The notes under the pieces were generated by a model. It did no database searches and was not told where the DNA came from. It saw only the letters and a list, made by a program, of their open reading frames with translations. A DNA stretch of 64,000 bases from Tetradesmus obliquus (Eukaryota > Chlorophyta > Chlorophyceae > Sphaeropleales > Scenedesmaceae), in assembly GCA_030272155.1 (NCBI GenBank), contig CP126207.1, positions 2,542,001-2,606,000 of the forward strand. Reading direction: 5' to 3'. Position 1 is the stretch's first letter. Every line of letters starts with the position of its first letter. Positions 1 to 10,619 of the stretch are shown piece after piece. The position numbers and the translations under genes are program-made.

Positions 1-2511
1 AAGCACAATCCCAGGCGTTTTTGGACGGCGTACAGGGGTCGGCGGATGGCGTGCATGCTTCAGGACATGAGTGCTGTTGACAGACATTGGCGTGCCCTCT
101 ATGGGTCCCCTGGGCAGCACAGTTTACCTGAGGAGGGCGCAAGCCCTACCTCTTTTATGGCGAAATTGTTGTCACAGTGCCAGGACGGCCCAGCTGTGGC
201 TGCTGCATCGCACCTGAATGATCCTTTTTCTGCGGGTGAGATGGAGACTGTGTTGCTGCGAATGCATAATGGGCGGATGCCAGGGCCAGATGGGCTGCGT
301 GGTGAGCTGTTCAAGGGTGCATATAATGTTTATGTCACGAGTCGAGGTTACAAAAAACACCTGTATGTCCTGCATGAGGACTTGAGTGCAATTTTCACAG
401 CAGTCATGAAGTGTGGTCAGGTGCCTGGAGTGTGGTGTTCTGCTTACCTGTCAGCAGTGTTCAAAAAGGGTGACCCCAGTGACCTGGATAACTACCGTGG
501 TATAGCTGTTGGCTCAGTCATGGGCAAAATGTTCAGTATGTTGATCGAGAAGCGTTTGGCAGCCTTCTGTGAAGAGCGTGGTTACAGGGCGTGGGGACAG
601 GCTGGTTTTAGGGATAGGCACAGGACGTGTGACCATGTTTTTGTGCTGAAGCACCTTGTGGATCGCAGCCGTTTGGGTCACGGTCGCTTGTTTGCTTGCT
701 TTGTGGATTTCAGGAAGGCGTATGACCTGGTTCGACGCGACCTGCTTATGCGGTGCCTGGCAGACATTGGCTTGCGGGGCAATGTGCTTGCATCTATCGT
801 TTCTATGTACTGGAATGCGCCTATGATCACTAAGTTGTCAGGCAGAGTTGGGCAGCCCTTTGACAGTACTCGTGGTGTGAAGCAAGGCGATCCACTATCG
901 CCTCTGCTGTTTGGCATATTCATCGATCGAGTGGAGCAATGGCTAGCCGACCGCTGTGGTGCGTGTGGCACGGCTCTGGGCAGCAGAATGGTGAGACTGC
1001 TGCTGTATGCTGATGACCTGGTGCTGCTAGCAGAAACAGCCGGCAAACTACAGCAGCTGCTGGATGCCCTGCAATCATTTTGTAGCGAGTATGACATGCA
1101 GGTTAATGTGGGCAAGACAGAAGTAGTTGTGTTTGACAGGAAGCGCTACAGCGGTGCAGCAGTGTGGCAGTACCAGGGGCAGCAGGTTCCGGTGTCACAG
1201 CAGTTCAGGTACTTGGGCGTCCAGTTCCATTCCACTCAGGGTGTGTTTGTTTGCACTGATGCTCTGGCTGCAGCTGGTAGTAGAGCGATGTGGGCTATGC
1301 TGGCCAGATGCAAGGAGCATGGCATTCGCAGTTTGTCAATGCAGGTGCAGCTGTTCAACTCTCTTGTGTCTCCAATTTTGTGCTACTGTTCCGAAGTGTG
1401 GGGTCCAGCCCTGCTGAGCCAGGCGGGCTCGGGTGCTGCTTTGGTCAGCAAGTTGCAGAACAATGTCATCAGCAGGGTGCAGTTCACGTTTCTGCGTACA
1501 CTTGCAGGACGCGTCCGCAAGTCCACTGCTCGCTTGCTTCTGTCAAGAGAATTTGGGGCCCAGCCTTTGGTCAGTTTGTGGCTTCGTGCGGCAGTGAGCA
1601 TGTGGAATAGGGTTGTGGATATGGATGCGTCCTCCCTTTTGGTCTGTGCTATGCGTGACAACTTACGGCTGTCCACTGTTTCCAGCAGCGGCGCAGTGTG
1701 GTGCACACAGTTGCGACGTGTACTTGAATATGTGCATGCCCACTCACAGCAGCTGGGAGATGCCGTGCAAAGGCTGCAAAACTTCCAGTCTCTGGATCTG
1801 AAAACCATAGCGCGTGCTTTTGATGGCGTCTTGTATCAGCAGTGGCAGGGGTGCCCTGTCAACCCGCGTGATGCTGCTAGTGGTCATGGTGTCTACAGTA
1901 CTTATGAGCGGTGGTTTGCGGCATGCTCTTCTGCTGACATGCTGTCTGTGAGCCCAGCTTTATGGTGCCCAGATTATGTCTCTCAAACTGCTGGGATCAA
2001 CAGAGAGCATCTGGGGTCCTTGACCCGTTTCCGTTTGGGTGCTCATGATTTACGTGTCTGCAGTGGCAGGTGGCAGCGACCACCTGTGCCGCGAAGTGAC
2101 AGGGTGTGCCTACGCCCTGGCTGCCAGTCTGAGGTTGTTGAGGATGAGTTTCATATGGTCTTTGAGTGCCCTTTCTATGCACCAGTCCGCGAGCGATTTG
2201 CTATGTTGTTCGAACCCTTCGGGGACTCGTCACAAACATGGGCTACTATTGCTGGTTGTCACCCAGCAGGCGATGACATGATCACTTTTATGAAGCAGGC
2301 ACCTGCTTTGGTGGCCGCTTTTGTGCACTGCTGCTATCTGATGCGGTGTCACCCGGACACTGATCCTGAGGTCCTTCTGTCCTCTCAGGCTATTGCTCAA
2401 GCTATTGATGATGCTGATGAGTTTTTTTCTGCGTTGTCGTCTGACGGTTTGGACGATGATGAGTTGTTCTTCGATGTTTCCTCCCCCTATGAGCCTCTCG
2501 TTGGCTCCTGA
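1..2511 (+). CDS. Non-LTR retrotransposon ORF2 (reverse transcriptase), 5' end outside window
   Basis: The reading frame is open from base 1, so the first ATG at 46 is probably internal and the N-terminal part, where an endonuclease would lie, is outside the window. Numbering from that ATG, the fingers/palm region includes FKKGDPSDLDNYRGIAVG near residues 140-155, then QAGFRDRHRTCDH, FVDFRKAYD, VKQGDPLSPLLFGIF and the catalytic YADD at residues 321-324 (bases 1006-1017). These are the ordered motifs of a LINE reverse transcriptase, which copies element RNA at a nicked target. The C-terminus has a Cys/His cluster (CLRPGCQ ... EDEFHMVFECPFY, about residues 690-715) typical of a C-terminal zinc knuckle. 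No internal stop or frameshift is visible, so the copy looks young. The LINE clade cannot be assigned without the missing half. Confidence 0.93.
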   Translation, partial: KHNPRRFWTAYRGRRMACMLQDMSAVDRHWRALYGSPGQHSLPEEGASPTSFMAKLLSQCQDGPAVAAASHLNDPFSAGEMETVLLRMHNGRMPGPDGLRGELFKGAYNVYVTSRGYKKHLYVLHEDLSAIFTAVMKCGQVPGVWCSAYLSAVFKKGDPSDLDNYRGIAVGSVMGKMFSMLIEKRLAAFCEERGYRAWGQAGFRDRHRTCDHVFVLKHLVDRSRLGHGRLFACFVDFRKAYDLVRRDLLMRCLADIGLRGNVLASIVSMYWNAPMITKLSGRVGQPFDSTRGVKQGDPLSPLLFGIFIDRVEQWLADRCGACGTALGSRMVRLLLYADDLVLLAETAGKLQQLLDALQSFCSEYDMQVNVGKTEVVVFDRKRYSGAAVWQYQGQQVPVSQQFRYLGVQFHSTQGVFVCTDALAAAGSRAMWAMLARCKEHGIRSLSMQVQLFNSLVSPILCYCSEVWGPALLSQAGSGAALVSKLQNNVISRVQFTFLRTLAGRVRKSTARLLLSREFGAQPLVSLWLRAAVSMWNRVVDMDASSLLVCAMRDNLRLSTVSSSGAVWCTQLRRVLEYVHAHSQQLGDAVQRLQNFQSLDLKTIARAFDGVLYQQWQGCPVNPRDAASGHGVYSTYERWFAACSSADMLSVSPALWCPDYVSQTAGINREHLGSLTRFRLGAHDLRVCSGRWQRPPVPRSDRVCLRPGCQSEVVEDEFHMVFECPFYAPVRERFAMLFEPFGDSSQTWATIAGCHPAGDDMITFMKQAPALVAAFVHCCYLMRCHPDTDPEVLLSSQAIAQAIDDADEFFSALSSDGLDDDELFFDVSSPYEPLVGS

Positions 2512-2564
2512 CTGGGGTTCCCACTCCTCGTTGAGTGGAGCATGTAATGTAATGTAATGTAATG
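1..2564 (+). mobile_element. LINE, 3' part with ATGTA-type tail
   Basis: After the ORF2 stop at 2509-2511 comes a 3' UTR of only about 30 nt, then a short microsatellite tail of TGTAA/TAATG units at about 2542-2564. Such a tail in place of poly(A) occurs in several LINE clades. The same 3' end recurs at 5229-5483 and 50621-50718, which defines the true 3' terminus. No target-site duplication can be tested because the 5' end is outside the window. Confidence 0.85.
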
Positions 2565-3011
2565 CAACTGCCCTGCACTGCAATGCAGTACATTGGCCCA
2601 AGGGTCGGACCCTGGAACAGCAGAAACATTCTGATTGTATCAAAAACAAAACATTACTACTCACATCAGAGGCTACACAGAACAACCTATTCCATGCATG
2701 TAGCAGGCCTGTTACATACACAATGCGGCTCCTGAGTTGTCCCCACCTATCTTGATGGATGTGATTTCAAACATGTGTGTCAAGAAGCCAACAGCAAGAC
2801 CAGTTTTGTTTTAACCAGGCGTCCAAGATGCCTGCTGGATGACGGCATTGCAGCTTACACCCTGCCTGCTGATACTTTACTGTGGCAGATCATTGCAAAC
2901 TACTACATTCCTGCACAGCCTACATCTGGGGTGCATGGTTGGTGCATAAGTCCGATCAGCCTCAGTGCAGGCAGGGTTTTTATTTGTGGCTTTCACAGCC
3001 TGACAAGGGTG

Positions 3012-3310
3012 TACTGCTCCCATGCCCCCAAGGCATCGGCCAGACCATGTTGCACACCCACCATTCCCCGCCATCTGCATAATACTTGCCACGCAGCTCG
3101 GTGCAAAGTGCTATCAAAACTGTTCAAAACAAAAACCAGTGCAGCTCACACCAAACCAGGCTGATGCTTACAGGCTCTCCACAGTATACTGCTCGCATGC
3201 TCCAACTCCGTCCCTGTCGCACACCATCCTGTCTCCATCATCTGCACAATCCTTGCCGTTCCGACCCTCACGCAGCGCAATGCCACATGCGTTCAAAGCA
3301 TTGCAGCCCA
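3012..3310 (-). repeat. Two decayed copies of the last fascin-like unit beyond the stop
   Basis: On the minus strand, 3310-3180 still reads as a trefoil lobe (IALREGRNGKDCADDGDRMVCDR). A more decayed copy lies at about 3110-3012 (LRGKYYADGGEWWVCN). Both lie downstream of the TGA at 3399-3401, so they are duplicated coding ends now in the 3' UTR or flank. Minus-strand TGTAA motifs at 3168-3172, 2853-2857 and 2711-2715 are possible poly(A) signals. Confidence 0.65.
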
Positions 3311-3398
3311 CACCAAGCAAGGGTGCTGCTGATCAGACGCAGTGATGGATTTCTCCGGATCAAAGGGAGGCAGGCAACTGCAGGCGGATGGTGGTGCC

Positions 3399-6344
3399 TC
3401 AAAGGCTCTCCACAGTGTACTGCTCCCAGGCTCCAATTGCGTCCCTGTTACACACCATCCTATCCCCATGATCATCACCACAGTACTTGCCACTCCGACC
3501 CCCACGCAGCGCAATGCGATTACCGCCAAGAGACTCGACCGTGAACATCTCCCAGGCGCCGGGAGAGGCGTAATCCCTGTTGCAGATTACGCGGTCGTTG
3601 TCATCCGCGCAGTACTGGCCAGATCTGCCGCCGCGCAGCGCGATCTTGCCTGGTCCAAGGTTTTCAACGCGCAGACGTTCCCATGCTCCGATGCTGTTGC
3701 GGTTGCACCGCATGCGGTCCTGGTCATCTGCAGGCAGAAGGAGAAGCAGCAGCCAAGGAGTTTTAGAAGCATGTATAGTTTTTACGCGCAGGCGCTCCCA
3801 GGCCCCAATGCGGTTGCACTGCATATGATCCTGGTCGTCTGCAGGCAGAAGCAGAAGCAGGCAGGGACAGCAGCAGCAGCAGCAGCAGCAGCAGCGGCAG
3901 CGTGGTGGAATGGTCAAACTAGCGAGATGAAAGCACTAGGGGGCTGCAGCTTCAGCTTTCGACTGCAGCTAGTTGATACGTGTTCAGAAGTGCTGCAGCA
4001 GCTGCATGCAGCAGCAGTACTTGCCCTCCCTGTCATCGCAGCAGCAGTTACTGATCAAGATACCCCTATCATCTATATGCATGTTTTGATAAAGATGATG
4101 GTTGCCAATGCTGGCAGCGCGATCCCACCTGTGCAGTACTTGCCCTCCCTGCCGCCCCGCATGGCAATGGTGCCAGACATGGTGCCTGCAGCAGTTACAC
4201 AAGTCTTTGACATACAAATGGTACGTGCAGGGCCGTCGATGGCTGTAGCTGGGAAGATCAAACCAGGGGCAGCATGGACAACACAAACACAGAAAATTGT
4301 AGGCAATGAGTTTTCAATGGCTGTAGCTGTGAACATCAAAACAGATGCGATGGTGCCAGAGATGGTGCCTGCAGCAGCACGAACAACACAAACACAGACA
4401 AGCGATTGGTTTTTCAATGGCTGTAGTTTGTGAACATGTAACCAGGAGCAAGAAAGCCAGAGATGGTGCCTGCAGCATGCCTGGACAACAAAGTTAAGAC
4501 ATATCACTTGTGTTGAGTTGTCAGCGGTCAGCGGCTGTGACGTGCCGCCGACAACACATTACTCAAGCAGCAGCAGCACAATGGCGGTGCTGGATATTGA
4601 TTCCAGCACTCCGACTTTCCTGATATTCGCAGGGCAACAAAGGCAGCAGTCGTCCTGTACAGAAGTATACTGTGATCCCATGATGCGACTTACTTGCCGC
4701 TTCGCGCCGGTAACCGGCAACTGTTCCTGCCGACTCAGCGATCGCACGTGTGCAGTGACCCCTCAAGTAAAACAAGATACTAAGGGTTGCTGTGATGCTA
4801 GCAGTGATTAGCAGCACAAAGCACATTGGTAGTGGTACATATGCAGAGCTCAACAGTGCCGCCGCAACACCCAAATATGCATGTGCACACTTCAACAATG
4901 CTGAGTACCATGCTCAGCAACACGCAAGTACAACAGATACAAGTACGACTCACTTGTTGCTTCGCGTCGGTAGCCGGCAACTGTTCCTGCCGACTCAGCG
5001 ATCGCTCGTGCGCAGTGACCCCTCTGGCGGTCACCCATCGGCACATTCAGACCCTGCAGAACCCTGTCGGGAGTTGCGAAGATTCCAACCTCCGCTATAC
5101 GCTGGTTGTTGGGGCAGCCGTAGGAGAGGATTGTCTTGTAACCGGTCGAGCCCACGTCACACCTGCGGTAGGGTTTGTCATAAATGGCAGGTGTAACCAC
5201 GTGAGTCCTTTTTGGTGCGGCTGCAAGGGCTTTGGTGGCTGCTTTTGTGCACTGTTGCTATCTGATGCGGTGTCACCCGGACACTGATCCTGAGGTTCTT
5301 TTGTCCTCTCAGGCTATTGCTCAAGCTATTGATGATGCTGAGAAGTTCTTTTCTGCGGTTTCCTCTGGCGGTTTGGACGATGATGAGTTGTTCTTCGATG
5401 TTTCTTCCCCCTATGAGCCTCTCGTTGGCTCCTGACTGGGGTTCCCACTCCTCGTTGAGTGGAGCATGTAATGTAATGTAATGGCAGTCAGCGCACTGCA
5501 CTGCATGTCCCTGTTGCAGATACGATCAACCATATGACCAAATTAAATAAGGCTGTAGTGGAAAAAAATAAAGGCCCACCTCCGTCAGCCATTCTTGTAT
5601 CCTGCATTTGGGGATTCCTCGATGTTATGCCAGCAGCCCTGGTTGTGGCCTGCAGGCAGGTGTACTTCACACTGTGAGAACAGCTGCAGGCAGGTGAACT
5701 TCACACTGTGATTCTTGCTGCAGGCGGGCAACTTCACACTGTGAAACCAGCTGCAGGTGGGCAAACTTCACACTGTGATTCTTGCTGTAGGCAAATGACA
5801 TTCACTTTGAGAGCCACAGCAGATAGCTGACTTCAGAAATTACCGGCAGCTGCAGGCAAGCGAAACTTACACAGCTGCATGCAGGCGAAGTTGCCCTGCA
5901 TTCCGAGTACAGCCGCTGTACTCCGGTAGCGGTGATGGAAGCAGTTCAAGGTGTGCAATGCGCACGGCAGCAGCTGCCCCACAGACAAGCACTGTGCACA
6001 GCTCCCTTTGTGCATTGGCTCACCTATCTCATGTGCATGGGTTACTGCAGCAGCAGCGGTTGGTGGTGGGCCAGCATAGCTTGATATCACACATACGACA
6101 CTGACCCTGGCATTGCCTCACACATTGAGCTGCTGGTCGCCTCACCTATCTCTCCTATATCATCCTATATCATCCTATCACCTATCCATCTTATCACCTA
6201 TCTCATTCCTACCTATCTCATGTGCATGTGTGTAGCCGTTCCAGCAGTGGTGGAGAAGGCAGAGTCATCCCGCCCGTTGCCCACCCACGCAACGCCACAC
6301 ACGTCAGGCAGCATCTGGAACAGAGCCACGAGGTCGGCGCCGGT

Positions 6345-6431
<87 letters not shown>

Positions 6432-6432
6432 C

Positions 6433-6465
<33 letters not shown>

Positions 6466-6561
6466 GAGCAGCAGCAGCAGCAGCAGCGGCAGCAAAAAAG
6501 TAAGATTGCAGCTGGAACAGCGCCACCAGGTCGGCATCAGTCTGGAAGCAGCAGCTGCGGC

Positions 6562-6599
<38 letters not shown>

Positions 6600-8946
6600 A
6601 AGAAGCAAGATTACAGCTGGACCAGCGCCACCAGGTCGGCATCAGTCTGGAAGCAGCAGCGGCGGCAGCAGCAATAGCAGCAGTAGCTGCTGCTGCCGCT
6701 GCGTGCTTTCTGGTGCTTCCGATGCATCATTTGCATCATGCACTTGCCATTGCAGAACGCATATTAATACATTACATTACATTACATTACATAATACACG
6801 TGTCCATGCAAAGAGCGCTAGCTGTACCAACACATGCAGGTTTGATAACAAGGTAACATCACAAGGTCTTCCGCCCGGCAACGAGGCTCTTCCACAAAGT
6901 ATTGTCCGGTTTATAACCTAATTAGTACTGACAGCAGCATTGCTTGAAGGTGCGCAGCTGTGCATGACCAGCGTCCTTTGGGATCCTGGCTTTGTCTAGA
7001 TTTCGTCATTTTACAGCAGATTAACTGCAATCACCTGATCACGCCAAGCAAGCACATCAGGGATCCTGCCCCTGGTGAGGTCCTCCAAGAAAGTAAATAT
7101 GACAGTAAAGTACCCGTTACTTTGCAGTGCAATCACCTGATCACGCCAAGCAAGCACATCAGGGATCCTTCCCCTTGTGAGTTCCTCCAAGACATCACCA
7201 GACTTGCTCCTAGAGAACTCGTTGTAGTTGACCTGCTGTTGTGAAAGCAGGGACCACGTTGGTTATGAGTTATGTTTATTAGTTGTCCCTTGTGAGGTCT
7301 TCCAAGTCATCGCCAGACCTGGAGCGGGAAAACTCGTTGCATTTCACCTGCGGTTGGCAAAGCGGGAACCATGGTTGTTATTACAGAATGTTTTAACAAC
7401 AATATGCAAGACGTCGCCAGATGTGGAGAGGTAAAGTTGTTGGCGCGGCGTTATGGAGGCCTTGTTGGTGCGGCATTAATGCCGCAATCATATCATTGCA
7501 TGCAGAGTTCATCTGGGAGACTAGTGACATGCCCGTTTGCAAGATGCCTTCATACTCACCGCGCGCACATCAACCAGCCTCTGCCTCAGGTTCAGCCCAG
7601 TATCAGCATACGCCTTGTTGCTGCAGGCAACCGTGTCCTGCGCTGCAGCCTTGATCGCCGACTTGCCGCCGGCATGCCTGGCAGCCGCTCCAGGCCCCTA
7701 TATGTGCTAAAGGCTTGTCGAATCTTATTATTTGACCGGAACTCACCGTGCGCACATCAACCAGCCTCTGCCTCGGGTTAATCCCAGTATCAGCATACGC
7801 CCGATTGGTGCGGCACTGGTGCATGCACAGTTTGAATGCATTACAAAGGACGCATACTGTGTCACACATCGGATGCCCGCAACTCACCGCTCGGACATCC
7901 ACCAGCCTCTGCCTCAAATTGAGCCCATTATCAGCATAGGCCTTGTTGGGGCGCGCAACCGTGTCCTGCGCTGCCGCCTTGATCGCCGATTCGCCGCCGG
8001 CATGCCTGGCAGCCGCCGCAGTGTACACGATTAGTACATCGTGCACCACAGGCGACGCCTGACTCACGGTGACGTCTGCATTCACTACCGCTGCAGCCTC
8101 AGTAACAGCAGCAGCAGCAGCAGCAGTGGTATTGCCGTTGTTCTGCAGCCGGAACATGCGCCGCTTGGTTGGCTCCCTGTATTCAACCACCACATACTCC
8201 CTCTCATCCTGTAGAGGAGCCAGCGCCTGTGCAGTAAAAGAGGGTGCAGATGCAGCAGCACTGGCTGCAGCTGCAGTTACCTCTGCTCCATCTGCAGCCT
8301 CCTCGCTACTGTTGCTTGCCACTTCGTATGGGTAGGGCAGGGTGAGGTTGCCGTCCGGCCCGATTGAGGCTGTCAGGGTGGCCTGGCGCGTGTTAAATTG
8401 TGCGGCGAGGCGCTGGGATGTTGACTGGCTGCCGGGCTTGGGCAGAATCTGCATGGGCGCAAATGCCGCAAAATGATGCAACGGGTGTCAGGAGAGAATT
8501 CAAACCTACGACCTAGACGAAACTTACGGCCGGGCGCTGTGCTGTGCACGCGATGCCTGATTGGAGAGGATCTGCAATCAGCAGCAACATTAATAAATGC
8601 CGTGGGTTAGTGACGGTGCTGTGTGTTTGGGGGTTGGCCTGGCGCATGTTGAATTGTGCGGCCTGGAGCTGGGCTGTGGACTGACTGCCGGGCTTGGGCA
8701 GAATCTGCAATCAAGTATACCAACGAGCCCAAACAACAGCAAGCATCAGTAGTACAGTAGCACAGTTGATTGAAGTAGCAGGGCAAGGGTGCCAATGTGT
8801 GCTACATTGCATGCACAAAGTGCAACTGTGGGTTGTTGTCTGCACTCTCAACTCAGTTAAGGCAAGTACAGCAACCAGGCAAGGTTAGGGTGTCAAGGGC
8901 TTACCCTGAACGACCTGAAAGCCTTCCTCTGCTCATCAAAGTACCT

Positions 8947-9015
<69 letters not shown>

Positions 9016-9650
9016 GGCTTGCCTGCTTACCAGGCGGCTTTGCATGGCGGTTGAGCATGCGGTGTGCATCCTTTCGACGGCTGAAACTTGGCAGATCTGC
9101 ACCACTCTAGAGAGGTTATGCAGGATGGATGAATAGTGTTGACACATCAGCTGTCGCGTTCTACAACTTCAAAAGTTTCCATGCCGTGCAGCTGTCAGCG
9201 TGATTTATCTCTCCATGCAGGTGCTGCTTGATGTCAAGTCATTCGGACTATATTACCAGGCCTCTCACCTGACGGTGCCGTACATCTCATAGTCTTGGGT
9301 CAGCAGTGTCACCACACTCATCGACATGCCTGGGCCCTTGACCTCCCCAACCCACACATCATCCGCTGCTGTCTTGGCGCCATCTGCTGCCATTCCCTGG
9401 ATGTTGTCCGTCCTCACAGCTTGCACTGGGCGGGACACGCCTGGCAGAGTGAGAGGTATGCCTGGAGGGTTTGCACTCAGGATGGTGTGGTTGACGCGCG
9501 TGAGCATGGCGTTGGGGCGGGTGCTGCCTGCAGCAGCAGCAGCAGCAGTCGTAAGTGGCATGTTGAGATGGTTCGCGCTCAGGATGGTGTGGTTGACGCG
9601 AGTGAGCATGGTGTTGGGGCGGGTGCTGCCTGCAGCAGCTGCAACAGCAT

Positions 9651-9703
<53 letters not shown>

Positions 9704-9892
9704 GCCGCCGTCAGCGGAATGTTGGGAGGTTTAACACTCGCGGCAATGTGGTTGACTCGGATGAGCATGGCGTTGGGGCGTGTGCCACCTGCAGCAGTAG
9801 CAACAGTAGTAGTTGCTGTTAAGCACGATGTGGCTGGTGCGGGTGGGCATGGCGTTGGGGCGGGTGCCACCTGGCAGCAGCAGCAGCAGCGG

Positions 9893-9932
<40 letters not shown>

Positions 9933-10619
9933 TGTGGCACTATTGCACTGCCAGAGTAGGCGATAAATGCTCCTACATTGTTGTGTAGCTTGCACGTGCA
10001 GGCGGCCAACTGTCCAGTCCCATCTGCAGCACAGGCGCCCAAGGACTTTTTGACTCAAAACACATATTACACAGTAAAACGTTGATGCCATAAATCCTAC
10101 ACTGTTGCAATAAATCATACATTGCTTCACTGTTGGGCAGTGCTTGCAAGTGCGGCCGCCGCGGCAACCAACTGCCAGTCCCACATCCAGTCCCACCTGC
10201 AGCAGTGTCGGATGCGACCCTCAGCACTGCTGAGCTGCCAGATTCAGCCTTGTATTGCAGTTGTGTTAAAGGCATTTCTATTTGTCACTGGAGTGCAACA
10301 GCTTGTCTCTGCCCAGCGCTGCGCACTGCGCTAGCTGAGCTAGCTGTAGCTGTCACAACTGGAGTCCAGTCCCACCTGCAGCAGTGTCCGATGCAACCCT
10401 CACGACTTGGACGTCCCTAGGGAGCATCAGCGCAGATGCAATGGAAGCATCGGATTCGGGCGGCAAGGGCCTGAACAGGCCGGGGAAACTCGGATCTCGG
10501 AATGCTGCCGCAGCGGTGTCAGCTGTGGCAGTTGCGGGATCGCTTTGCGCCGCGATGGCATGAGCAATGGCAACCACAAAGGCCACCAGAAAAAAAGACG
10601 AGTTTGAAGCGCAAACCAA
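3399..10619 (-). CDS. Secreted reprolysin-like zinc metalloprotease with C-terminal fascin-like beta-trefoil; possible pseudogene
   Basis: Exons in transcription order: 10376-~10619, 9269-9527, 8905-8944, 7888-8448, 7137-7232, 6213-6344, 5580-5649, 4954-5220, 4129-4185, 3399-3727. Exon 1 encodes a signal-peptide-like stretch (FFLVAFVVAIAHAIAAQ). A propeptide follows (WVGEVKGPGMSMSVVTLL), then the catalytic start DVLIVYTAAAARHAGG, then GADLVALFQ/CGVAWVG. The zinc motif HEIG|HNQGCWHN is split by an intron inside its Gly codon. The Met-turn region reads TILSYGC, with Leu for the usual Met. The C-terminus holds three ~40-residue units (IALRGGRSGKYC..D..CNRDAIGAWEQYTVES), the three lobes of one fascin-like trefoil. 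Phases agree between most exons. Three lesions stand out: a one-base loss near 6250, an apparent extra base creating TGA near 5586, and no in-frame ATG for exon 1. Family identity is firm; function is doubtful. Confidence 0.75.
4690..4770 (-). repeat. Echo of the 3' end and donor of exon 4954-5220
   Basis: About 75 bp, roughly 90% identical by eye to 4954-5035, including the ARAIAESAGTVAGYRREA coding end and a donor (CAA|GTAAGT against CAA|GTGAGT in the parent). It lies in the downstream intron of the metalloprotease. Two short acceptor-side echoes of the next exon (4129-4185) also lie in this intron, near 4350-4375 and 4450-4475. Confidence 0.7.
5229..5483 (+). mobile_element. 5'-truncated LINE copy inside a metalloprotease intron
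   Basis: This stretch is nearly identical to 2306-2564 of the element at the left edge: the last ~65 codons of ORF2, the stop, the short UTR and the TAATG-type tail. A few substitutions separate the copies. It is the usual product of abortive target-primed reverse transcription. It lies antisense in the metalloprotease intron at 5221-5579 and starts only about 8 nt from that intron's 3' splice site, so it has replaced the normal acceptor-proximal region. I found no convincing target-site duplication. Confidence 0.85.
5649..5800 (+). repeat. Imperfect ~35-bp tandem repeat
   Basis: About four units of GCTGCAGGCAGGTGAACTTC plus ACACTGTGA with alternating linkers. The array starts at the acceptor of metalloprotease exon 5580-5649 and runs upstream into the intron, so CTGCAG (a usable acceptor on the minus strand) recurs in each unit. 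Confidence 0.6.
6024..6660 (-). repeat. Echoes around the zinc-motif exon of the metalloprotease
   Basis: The parent exon is 6213-6344. Downstream on the minus strand, 6024-6044 repeats its last 21 nt (THAHEIG) with an intact donor. Upstream, 6509-6555 and 6615-6660 each repeat the acceptor-side start (DADLVALFQLQS). Acceptor-side copies lie only upstream and donor-side copies only downstream of the parent. Confidence 0.7.
6345..6495 (-). repeat. Long CTG tract at an intron 3' end
   Basis: On the plus strand this is about 27 pure CAG units (6350-6430) followed by interrupted CAG units to about 6494. On the sense (minus) strand it is (CTG)n running directly into the acceptor of exon 6213-6344. 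Long polyglutamine or polyalanine reading frames across it are products of the repeat, not genes. Confidence 0.8.
6961..7015 (+). repeat. Fragment of a dispersed repeat family
   Basis: Contains GGGATCCTGGCTTTGTCTAG and TTCGTCATTTTACA, matching the core of the longer copies at 51149-51467 and 38981-39297 (reverse strand). It lies in a metalloprotease intron. Only the ~50-bp core is recognisable here. Confidence 0.6.
7040..7350 (-). repeat. Echoes of metalloprotease exon 7137-7232
   Basis: Upstream on the minus strand, about 7348-7270 is an acceptor-side copy (VKCNEFSRSRSGDDLEDLTR, then a stop). Downstream, about 7082-7038 is a donor-side copy (EDLTRGRIPDVLAWRDQ with donor). The parent reads VNYNEFSRSKSGDVLEELTR. 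Confidence 0.7.
7556..7805 (-). repeat. Two donor-side echoes of metalloprotease exon 7888-8448
   Basis: At about 7805-7745 and 7625-7560 the minus strand repeats the exon end (AYADTGINPRQRLVDVRTV, and a nearly identical second copy), each followed by GTGAGT. The parent reads AYADNGLNLRQRLVDVRA. The matching acceptor-side echo of this exon (ILPKPGSQSTAQLQAAQFN) lies upstream at about 8702-8640. Confidence 0.75.
8948..9014 (-). repeat. CTG tract upstream of a 40-nt exon
   Basis: About 22 CAG units on the plus strand, that is (CTG)n ending CTGCTGCTAG at the acceptor of metalloprotease exon 8905-8944. Confidence 0.75.
9560..9880 (-). repeat. Three acceptor-side echoes of metalloprotease exon 9269-9527
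   Basis: Copies of the exon start (GSTRPNAMLTRVNHTILSAN in the parent) occur at about 9640-9565, 9790-9715 and 9870-9810, each preceded by a CTG-rich acceptor and progressively more diverged (GGTRPNAMLIRVNH, GGTRPNAMPTRTSH). All lie upstream in the sense direction. Confidence 0.7.

Noticed and set aside
6024-6044. A 21-nt micro-exon carrying the zinc-motif His-Glu
   Set aside because: The same residues end exon 6213-6344 with its own donor, so this is better read as a donor-side echo.
6768-6795. Possible orphan LINE tail on the minus strand (ACATT repeats)
   Set aside because: The sequence next to it does not match the LINE 3' UTR, so a plain microsatellite is enough.
6220-6921. A long plus-strand polyglutamine reading frame
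   Set aside because: It is a CAG tract in the intron of the minus-strand metalloprotease. All three frames of such a tract stay open by composition, giving Q, S or A runs.
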